This document shows, piece after piece, positions 1 through 5,315 of a stretch of DNA of 7,790 nt. The notes below the pieces were generated by a model. It was not told where the DNA came from and searched no databases. It saw nothing but the letters and a program-made list of their open reading frames with translations. The position numbers and the translations under genes were made by a program. Position 1 is the stretch's first letter, and every line of letters begins with the position of its first letter. Origin of the DNA: Bryobacterales bacterium (GTDB lineage: Bacteria > Acidobacteriota > Terriglobia > Bryobacterales > Bryobacteraceae); contig JANXQZ010000560.1 in assembly GCA_025353235.1 (NCBI GenBank), positions 1 to 7,790 on the forward strand, read 5' to 3'.

Positions 1-1
1 C

Positions 2-772
2 GCGCCGCCTGCCGGTTTGAACAACGTTGTAAGCGTTTCAGCGGGTCTCTATCACACGCTGGCTCTCAAGACGGACACGACGATTGCCCAGTGGGGCGAC
101 ACTTCCGGCAATCAGGGCGCGCCGCCCGCCGGTTTGAACAACGCTATCGCAGTGTCTGCGGGCGGACAGCACAGCTTGGCGCTGAAGAGCGACGGGACTG
201 TCGTTCAGTGGGGCGACACGCTCCATAACCAGGGCACTCCTCCAGCAGGACTGAATGCAGTGCTCGCCATCTCGGCGGGAGGCCAGCATAGTCTCGCCCT
301 CAAGATGGACGGGACAGTGGTGCAATGGGGCGACACGACTCACAATCAAGGCTCCCCCCCGACCGGTTTGAGCAACGTGATCGCGGTATCGGCCGGTTTT
401 TATCACAGCCTTGCGCTAAAGAATGACGGAACGGTGGTGCAATGGGGCGACACGACAGCCAATCAGGGCGCGGCTCCGCAAGGCGCTACCAATTTTGTCG
501 CCATCTCGGCGGGATCGTTTCACAGCTTGGCTCTCAAGAATACAGGGGCGGTGGTCCAATGGGGCAGCACGGCATCGGGCCAGGGCGCTCCTCCCGCCAA
601 TCTAGCCATTGCAACCGCAATCGCCGGCGGAGGGCAGCACAGTCTGGCCTTAAAGAGCGATGGAACCGTGGCGCAATGGGGCGATGCCAGCCAGAATCAG
701 GGAGCCCCGCCAGCAGGATTGACCTCGGTGATGGCGATCACGGCAGGCGGACGCCATAGTCTTGCCTTGATT
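2..772 (+). repeat. Tandem RCC1-like repeats, 117-base (39-residue) period, six full and one partial
   Basis: Units begin at 2, 119, 236, 353, 470 and 587, with a partial seventh at 704-772. The consensus runs APPAGL, then two or three variable residues, AVSAGG-HSLALK-DGTVVQWGD, then a variable stretch ending NQG. The SAGG-HSLALK and DGTVVQWG signatures match the short bacterial form of the RCC1 (regulator of chromosome condensation) repeat, which forms blades of a beta-propeller. Eukaryotic RCC1 repeats are nearer 50 residues. Spacing is exact, with no insertions. The fifth unit is the most divergent (AAPQGATNF, QWGSTASGQG). The last stops after HSLAL, where the Ig region begins. The array continues upstream of the window, so the number of blades cannot be told. 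In bacteria such propellers are generally taken as interaction platforms. The binding partner is unknown. Confidence 0.9.
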
Positions 773-3700
773 CCGCCATCGACCACCGGCAGCCTTACAG
801 CTCTAGCCGGAACACCGCAATCGACGGGCACCGGAACGCTATATTCCACAGCGCTCCAAGCCAAGGTGCTGGACGCCAACTCAGTCGCCGTGATTGGTGC
901 GACCGTGACATTCAGCATCCAGCAGGTGAACGGCGCGGGCGCCTCTTTCCTAAGCGGCCAAACGGCAACGGCGCAAACCGGCCCAACCGGAATTGCCACC
1001 GCTCCCGCTCTCACCGCCAACCAAACTTTAGGACAATTCACCGTGACCGCGGCTGTAGTGGGAAGCAATGCTTCGGCCACTTTCACGCTGACCAACTCAC
1101 TAATCAATGGCCTGATGACTGCGAACGCCGGAACGCCGCAGACCGTTCTCCCGGGTGCCGCGTTTGCCGCCTTAAAAGCCAAGGTGACGCACACGGATCA
1201 GAGCGCAGTCATCGGCGCAGCCGTCACGTTCACGGTAAAGCCGGCGGGCAACGGGGCCGGGGCATCGTTTGCGGGCAGCCAGACGGCGGTGGTCCAGAGC
1301 GGGGCGGACGGGATTGCCACGGCTCCGGCTCTCGTCGCCAACGCGCTATCGGGATCGTTCACCGTCACGGCAAGCACTCCCGGAGTGGCGGTTCCGGCGA
1401 CTTTCTCCCTCACGAATCTGTCCGTCGCCGCCACCGCAGGCAGCGGCCAGAGCACTGTCACCGGCAGCGCTTTTGCGAATCAGCTTCAGGCCACCGTCTC
1501 TGCGGCGGGGGTTGGCGTCCCAGGGATCACCGTGGTCTTCGTTGCACCCGCTTCGGGACCATCTGTCACTTTCCCGTCCGGCAACTCAGCCACGACTGAC
1601 GGGAGCGGCGTCGCAAAGGTCTCGGTCGCAGCCAACGGGATCGCCGGATCTTACACAGTGGGCACCACCGTGGGCGGGGTCGCCACGGCCGCGACATTCG
1701 CGCTGAGCAATGCCCAGGCATTCGTCACCGGCGTGACGTTGGGTTATGCGCACGGCGGCTTTATCAACGCAGCCGGCATGCAGTTTACGGTGGGTTCGTC
1801 TCCGCTGACCGTCAGTTCGCTCGGAAGGTTGTATGTCACAGGCAACAATGGCACGCATACTCTGAAGCTGGTGAACGCGCCTGGAGGGAACGACGTTCCA
1901 GGAGGTTCGGCCGTTGTTACCCTGCAGGTCGGAACTCAGGGCCAATTCATTTATGCGCCGCTCGCCACTCCGATTGTTCTACCAGCTAACACCTCTTACT
2001 ACCTGATCAGTTCGGAAAGCGCTTTTGGCGATCTTTGGTACGATTCCAGCCCCGTCACCACCTCGGCTGGAGCGACAGTGAACGCTTCCGTTTATAACTC
2101 TGGCGCGGGCTATGATGTTACTCCAACATCCAACTCCACAGTAGTTCCGGTGAACTTCATCTACTCCTCCGGAACCGTCAATCAGCCTCCTACCGTTAGC
2201 ATCACCAACCCATCGCCTGGAGCAACGGTTTCTGGCAAGACTGTCGCGGTTTCAGCCACCGCTTCGGCGACGCCAGGCCAGACGATCGCCAGCGTGCAGT
2301 TCAAGCTGGACGGCAATAGCCTAGGTTCCGTGGCCGGTCCCGGCCCCTACAACGTGACTTTCGATTCAACCTTGCAAACCAGCGGGAGCCATTCGCTTAC
2401 TGCGATCGCCACCGATTCGCTGGGCGCGAGCACAACGTCCCAGGCCGTTGCAGTTGTCATTAGCCCCAGCGGCTCCGCCCCGCCGCAGGTATCGGTTACG
2501 GCTCCCGGAGCTGGGTCTACCGTTTCAGGCAACTCAGTAAACATCGTAGCAGCGGCGACCGCCGCTCTAGGCCAGACCATCACCAGCGTGCAGCTTTATG
2601 TGGATGGCAATCCGCTGGGCGCGCCGCTTGCGAGTTCGCCCTATCAACGAATATGGGACACCACGTCTGTGCCGGATGGTTCGCACTCAATAACCGCGCA
2701 GGCCACCGACAACGCTGGCAGATCGGCCCCGTCCGCAGCCATCGCAGTCACCGTGAAGAACGTTATCGTTAAGACACCCGTGCCCTTCATCACCGGCACG
2801 ACGCTCGGCTATGCGCACGGCGGCTTCATTAACGCATCCGGCATGCAGTTTACGGTTGGTCCATCTTCGCTGACTGTCAGCTCGCTCGGAAGGCTGTTTG
2901 TGTTAGGCAATAGCGGAACTCATACGGTGAAACTGGTAAACGCGGCCACTGGAAACGATCTCCCGGGCGGTTCGGTAGCGGTCAACATGCAGGGTGGAAC
3001 TCAGGGCCAATTCGTGTATGCGCCGCTTGCAGCTCCGATTGTTCTAGCGGCTAACACCTCTTACTACGTGATGAGTTCGGAGGGTGGCTTCGCCGATCTT
3101 TGGTACGATTCCAGCCCCGTCACCACCACGGCGGCGGCGACCGTGAACGCCTCCGTCTATAACTCCGGCGCAGGCTATGAACTCACCCCCACATCCAATT
3201 CGACAGTGGTGCCAGTGAACTTCATTTATTCCTCTGGCACGGTTAGCCAGCCTCCGACGGTGAGCATCACTGCGCCGTCGCCTGGAGCGACGCTTTCCGG
3301 CAAGAGCGTCACGATCTCAGCTATCGCCTCGGCCACGGCGGGCCAGACCATCGCAAGCGTGCAGTTCAAGCTGGACGGCAGCAGCCTAGGTTCGGCGGCA
3401 GGTCCCGGACCATACAATCTGGTTTTCGACTCCACCTTGCAGACGAATGCGAGCCACTCGCTTACGGCGACAGCTACCGATTCGCTTGGCGCCAGCACCA
3501 CCTCCCAGGCCGTTACCGTGGTGGTCAGCAATGGCTCCGCGCCACCTACGGTCTCGATCACGGCACCTTCCAACAACGCGACGGTGTCGGGCAAGAGCGT
3601 GAACCTTTCAGCGAGCGCCAGCGCCGCCAGCGGGCTGAGTATTGCGAGCGTTCAATTCAAATTGGACGGCAATCCGATTGGCGCTCCAGTCACAGGGTCC

Positions 3701-5179
3701 AGCCCCTACGCAGCCATCCTCGATTCAACTACGTTGTCGAACGCGGCGCACATATTGACCGCGTTCGCGACAGACTCAGGCGGCGGAACCACCCTCTCTT
3801 CGCAGATCACAATACGGGTGTCGAACACTCCGCCTACCGTATCGATCACCTCGCCCGCTCCGAATACGTCCGTCCAGGGCAAAAGCGTACAGCTCACCGC
3901 TACCGCCGCGGCTGCCAACGGACTCGCCATCGCCAATGTTCAATTCAAGGTGGATGGAAATAATGTAGGAAACCCGGTGACGGGCAGCAGTCCTTTCAGC
4001 GCGATTTTGGACAGCACAACGCTCCAGAACCAGGGGCACCTGCTTTCGGCGGTGGCTACCGACACAGCCGGGAACAGCGCAATTTCCGGCACCGTGACGA
4101 TCACGGTAAACAATGTGACGCAGCCTCCCGCGGTTGCGATCACCACGCCGCTGTCGGGAGCGAACGTCGCGGGCAAAAGCGTAGCGGTCTCCGCCACTGC
4201 TGCGGCTGCAGCCGGGCTGACGATTACCAGCGTTCAATTCAAGGTGGACGGCAATAATGTGGGCAGCGCCATAGCGGGTCCCGGTCCTTATAATCTGACG
4301 CTCGACACCACGGCGTTCGCTAACGGACAAAGAACGTTGACCGCATTCGCGACGGATTCGGGCGGCGGCAGTGCGCTCTCCGCAGGAATCGTAATCAATG
4401 TAAACAATGTCGCTCCGCCCGTTGTCTCGATCACCGCCCCCACTCCTGGATCGACAATATCGGGCGCATCCGTCATCGTTTCGGCCAATGCATCGGCAGC
4501 CTCGGGGCTGACAATCGCCAGCGTGCAATTCAAAGTGGACGGTGCGAATACCGGAAACCCGGTAGCGGGTCCCGGTCCTTACAACCTGACTCTCGACACA
4601 ACCGCACTCGCGAATGGGCAGAGGATCATCACTGCCATGGCGACCGACTCGGCGGGATCCAGTGCGGTTTCCCCAGGGGTTTCGGTTACGGTCAGCAACA
4701 TTCAGGGTCCTGCTCCATTCATCACGGGCCAGACTCTGGGCACGTTGCGCAATGATTTTGCGGGTTATATCGGGATGCAGGTCACGGTCGGCAATTCGCC
4801 GATCAGCGTCAGTTCGCTCGGCCGGATATTCGTGCCTGGCAATTCGCAACTTCACATCCTGAAGCTGATCGATGCTACCAGCGGACTCGATGTAGCGGGC
4901 GGTTCCCTATACCTTTTCATGAACAGCGCGTCGCCTGGCAGCCTCTATCAGTACGCCACGTTGCCGGCGCCGATTGTTCTGCCGGCGAATTCCACGTATT
5001 ATATGGTGAGCCAAGAAGGATATGGCGACCAATGGTACGACGTCGGCGCGGTTAAGCGGACAAACGCCGCAATTGTGAACAGCGCGGTGTATAGCGCAGG
5101 CTACAACTATGTGCGTTTGGGGACTGCGGAAGTTTCATACGGTCCGGTGAACTTCTTATACATGCCGGTTTCGAACTGA
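2..5179 (+). CDS. Giant modular repeat protein: RCC1-like repeats, bacterial Ig domains and three copies of an unnamed beta-rich module (5'-partial)
   Basis: The frame is open from base 2 to the TGA at 5177-5179, giving about 1725 residues. The true start is upstream: the TTG at 17 lies inside an RCC1-type repeat whose first residues (APPAG) are encoded from base 2. Order: RCC1-like repeats (2-772), three invasin-type Ig domains (788-1711), module A1 (1721-2170), two Ig domains, module A2 (2786-3235), five Ig domains, and module A3 (4718-5176) ending in YMPVSN. Composition is rich in Ala, Ser, Thr, Val and Gly. Cysteine appears absent, as is usual for exported bacterial repeat proteins. No membrane segment, LPXTG motif or PEP-CTERM-type tail is visible at the C-terminus. 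By analogy with proteins built from these parts, I infer a secreted or surface protein for adhesion or glycan binding, but no catalytic domain is visible and the function is unknown. The missing N-terminus could hold a signal peptide, more propeller blades or an enzyme. Confidence 0.93.
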   Translation, partial: APPAGLNNVVSVSAGLYHTLALKTDTTIAQWGDTSGNQGAPPAGLNNAIAVSAGGQHSLALKSDGTVVQWGDTLHNQGTPPAGLNAVLAISAGGQHSLALKMDGTVVQWGDTTHNQGSPPTGLSNVIAVSAGFYHSLALKNDGTVVQWGDTTANQGAAPQGATNFVAISAGSFHSLALKNTGAVVQWGSTASGQGAPPANLAIATAIAGGGQHSLALKSDGTVAQWGDASQNQGAPPAGLTSVMAITAGGRHSLALIPPSTTGSLTALAGTPQSTGTGTLYSTALQAKVLDANSVAVIGATVTFSIQQVNGAGASFLSGQTATAQTGPTGIATAPALTANQTLGQFTVTAAVVGSNASATFTLTNSLINGLMTANAGTPQTVLPGAAFAALKAKVTHTDQSAVIGAAVTFTVKPAGNGAGASFAGSQTAVVQSGADGIATAPALVANALSGSFTVTASTPGVAVPATFSLTNLSVAATAGSGQSTVTGSAFANQLQATVSAAGVGVPGITVVFVAPASGPSVTFPSGNSATTDGSGVAKVSVAANGIAGSYTVGTTVGGVATAATFALSNAQAFVTGVTLGYAHGGFINAAGMQFTVGSSPLTVSSLGRLYVTGNNGTHTLKLVNAPGGNDVPGGSAVVTLQVGTQGQFIYAPLATPIVLPANTSYYLISSESAFGDLWYDSSPVTTSAGATVNASVYNSGAGYDVTPTSNSTVVPVNFIYSSGTVNQPPTVSITNPSPGATVSGKTVAVSATASATPGQTIASVQFKLDGNSLGSVAGPGPYNVTFDSTLQTSGSHSLTAIATDSLGASTTSQAVAVVISPSGSAPPQVSVTAPGAGSTVSGNSVNIVAAATAALGQTITSVQLYVDGNPLGAPLASSPYQRIWDTTSVPDGSHSITAQATDNAGRSAPSAAIAVTVKNVIVKTPVPFITGTTLGYAHGGFINASGMQFTVGPSSLTVSSLGRLFVLGNSGTHTVKLVNAATGNDLPGGSVAVNMQGGTQGQFVYAPLAAPIVLAANTSYYVMSSEGGFADLWYDSSPVTTTAAATVNASVYNSGAGYELTPTSNSTVVPVNFIYSSGTVSQPPTVSITAPSPGATLSGKSVTISAIASATAGQTIASVQFKLDGSSLGSAAGPGPYNLVFDSTLQTNASHSLTATATDSLGASTTSQAVTVVVSNGSAPPTVSITAPSNNATVSGKSVNLSASASAASGLSIASVQFKLDGNPIGAPVTGSSPYAAILDSTTLSNAAHILTAFATDSGGGTTLSSQITIRVSNTPPTVSITSPAPNTSVQGKSVQLTATAAAANGLAIANVQFKVDGNNVGNPVTGSSPFSAILDSTTLQNQGHLLSAVATDTAGNSAISGTVTITVNNVTQPPAVAITTPLSGANVAGKSVAVSATAAAAAGLTITSVQFKVDGNNVGSAIAGPGPYNLTLDTTAFANGQRTLTAFATDSGGGSALSAGIVINVNNVAPPVVSITAPTPGSTISGASVIVSANASAASGLTIASVQFKVDGANTGNPVAGPGPYNLTLDTTALANGQRIITAMATDSAGSSAVSPGVSVTVSNIQGPAPFITGQTLGTLRNDFAGYIGMQVTVGNSPISVSSLGRIFVPGNSQLHILKLIDATSGLDVAGGSLYLFMNSASPGSLYQYATLPAPIVLPANSTYYMVSQEGYGDQWYDVGAVKRTNAAIVNSAVYSAGYNYVRLGTAEVSYGPVNFLYMPVSN
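788..1711 (+). other. Three tandem Big_1/invasin-like Ig domains
   Basis: Three units of about 100 residues lie at roughly 788-1096, 1097-1417 and 1418-1711. Each opens with a short strand such as LTALAGTPQST, has a middle segment of the type L-AKV-D----V-GA-VTFS, and ends with a strand pair like GSFTVTA---G---ATFSLTN. The G-TATAPAL segment before the last strands resembles the D--G-A element of invasin/intimin Ig domains (Pfam Big_1 type). Such domains are rigid spacers or adhesion modules in extracellular proteins. Here they link the propeller to the first unnamed module. The first two are closest to each other; the third is shorter and lacks the NGAGASF segment. The family assignment is by eye. 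Confidence 0.7.
1721..2170 (+). other. Unnamed ~150-residue beta-rich module, copy A1
   Basis: The module begins FVTGVTLGYAHGGF and ends VPVNFIYS. Internal landmarks are GMQFTVG, LTVSSLGRLYV, GTHTLKLV, a PGGS segment, ANTSYYLISSE, DLWYDSS and ATVNASVYNSG. The alternating hydrophobic pattern and aromatic residues (YY, WYD, VY) suggest a jelly-roll or other beta-sandwich fold. I recall similar modules at the ends of large exported proteins in Acidobacteriota and Verrucomicrobiota, but cannot assign a family name. Carbohydrate binding is a guess from the fold-like pattern and exposed aromatics. It is followed directly by an Ig domain. Confidence 0.75.
2186..2761 (+). other. Two tandem bacterial Ig domains (Ig1, Ig2) between modules A1 and A2
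   Basis: Ig1 is at about 2186-2464 and Ig2 at about 2477-2761, each 90-95 residues. The shared pattern is PP-VS-T-P--G-TVSG--V, then TI-SVQ-----LDG or VDG, then a Pro-Tyr turn, a D(S/T)T strand, H(S)-TA-ATD--G and a final V-V strand. This fits the Big_7-type bacterial Ig family (PF17957-like) common in secreted enzymes and adhesins. Ig2 is the less typical copy: it has QLYVDG instead of QFKLDG and RIWDTTSVPDG in place of FDSTLQ. Short Ser-Gly or Asn linkers join the domains. Confidence 0.75.
2786..3235 (+). other. Unnamed ~150-residue beta-rich module, copy A2
   Basis: This is the same length as A1 (150 residues) and aligns with it without gaps. By hand count about 29 residues differ, so identity is close to 80%. 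It opens FITGTTLGYAHGGF and ends VPVNFIYS. The DLWYDSSPVTT segment and the stretch around TVNASVYNSGAGY are unchanged. Differences are mostly conservative, including the YLISSE to YVMSSE change, which suggests both copies still fold. An eight-residue linker (VIVKTPVP) separates it from the preceding Ig domain. Confidence 0.75.
3251..4702 (+). other. Five tandem bacterial Ig domains (Ig3-Ig7) between modules A2 and A3
   Basis: Domains lie at about 3251-3529, 3539-3826, 3827-4117, 4121-4411 and 4412-4702. All carry PP-VSIT-P, a SVQFK(L/V)DG or NVQFKVDG strand, a GP(Y)N or SSP(Y/F) turn, an LD(S/T)T strand and an ATD--G motif. Ig6 and Ig7 are especially close, sharing AGPGPYNLTLDTTA and NGQR. 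Ig3 is the duplicate of Ig1. The array probably acts as a stalk that holds the flanking modules apart. Boundaries are by eye, to within a few residues. Confidence 0.78.
4718..5176 (+). other. Unnamed beta-rich module, divergent C-terminal copy A3
   Basis: The same landmarks recur in order: FITGQTLG, GMQVTVG, SVSSLGRIFV, LHILKLI, AGGS, ANSTYYMVSQE, DQWYD, NSAVYSAG and PVNFLY. The opening differs from A1 and A2: after TLG it reads TLRNDFAGYIG instead of YAHGGFINAAG, and SQEGYGDQWYD replaces SSE--F-DLWYD. This version is the one I associate with stand-alone copies of the module in other bacteria, so A3 may be closer to the ancestral form. It ends the protein, leaving only a short MPVSN tail. Confidence 0.72.
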
Positions 5180-5246
5180 CCAGTCTTCTGGTTGCGCGCA
5201 CGTGATCGTTTGTGCTTGAATTAGTTGTAGTTAGCGATAAAGCGCA
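5180..5246. other. Intergenic gap of 67 bases
   Basis: A short inverted repeat, ACCAG-TCTT-CTGGT at 5179-5192, overlaps the last base of the stop codon. It has a five-base stem and no T run after it, so it is not a convincing terminator. TTGAAT at 5216-5221 resembles a -35 box, but the nearest -10-like string (GATAAA, 5236-5241) is only 14 bases away and nearly touches the start codon. No clear Shine-Dalgarno sequence precedes the ATG at 5247. The gap is somewhat AT-richer than the genes. Co-transcription of the two genes remains possible. Confidence 0.5.
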
Positions 5247-5315
5247 ATGACGATTCCGCCCAGACTTCAGCATTTTTTTTACTTGACGATTCTAGGAGCC
5301 GCGCGTTGTTCGGCG
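5247..5315 (+). other. Probable Sec signal peptide of the PSCyt1-PSCyt2-PSD1 protein
   Basis: The first 23 residues have a weakly basic start (R6, H9), a short hydrophobic stretch (FFYLTILGAA, 10-19) and a possible cleavage after CSA (21-23), just before QSLVQQ. The hydrophobic core is short and Arg20 sits near the cleavage site, so the prediction is moderate. There is no lipobox (Arg precedes Cys21). Export is expected because haem attachment to CXXCH takes place outside the cytoplasm. Confidence 0.6.

Larger units (their letters stand above)
1721..3529 (+). repeat. In-frame direct duplication, 1065-base offset (module + Ig unit)
   Basis: Bases 1721-2464 (A1 plus Ig1) and 2786-3529 (A2 plus Ig3) match with a constant offset of 1065 bases (355 codons). 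The offset holds at the GCATGCAGTTTACGGT site (1776 and 2841), at CAGCCTCC (2183 and 3248) and at ACCGATTCGC (2411 and 3476), so I see no net insertion or deletion over about 740 bases. The similarity continues more weakly into the next Ig domain with a one-codon shift (Ig2 against Ig4). Identity at DNA level is visibly high, including many shared synonymous positions, so this is a fairly recent internal tandem duplication. Confidence 0.85.

Noticed and set aside
17..19. TTG at base 17 as the start of the giant gene
   Set aside because: The frame is open upstream to the window edge and the preceding codons encode APPAG, the start of the same 39-residue repeat, so the TTG is an internal Leu codon.
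2..772. Direct repeats as a CRISPR array or other DNA-level repeat system
   Set aside because: The 117-base period is a whole number of codons, the units vary mostly at synonymous or tolerated positions, and they encode RCC1-like blades.
697..1461. Two antisense open frames (697-1194 and 1198-1461) opposite the invasin-like Ig domains
   Set aside because: They mirror the Ala/Val/Thr-rich codons of the sense strand and match no known protein pattern, while the sense frame has clear domain structure.
3776..4855. Long antisense open frame (359 codons) opposite the Ig repeats
   Set aside because: It lies wholly opposite the clearly coding repeat protein. Its product is Arg-rich and without recognisable motifs, and several similar antisense frames occur over the same repeats, as expected from GC-rich repetitive codons.
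5179..5192. Hairpin ACCAG-TCTT-CTGGT as a terminator
   Set aside because: The stem is only five pairs and no T run follows.
5216..5241. Promoter for the second gene (TTGAAT ... GATAAA)
   Set aside because: The spacer of 14 bases is too short for a normal sigma-70-type promoter and the -10-like box would sit six bases from the start codon.
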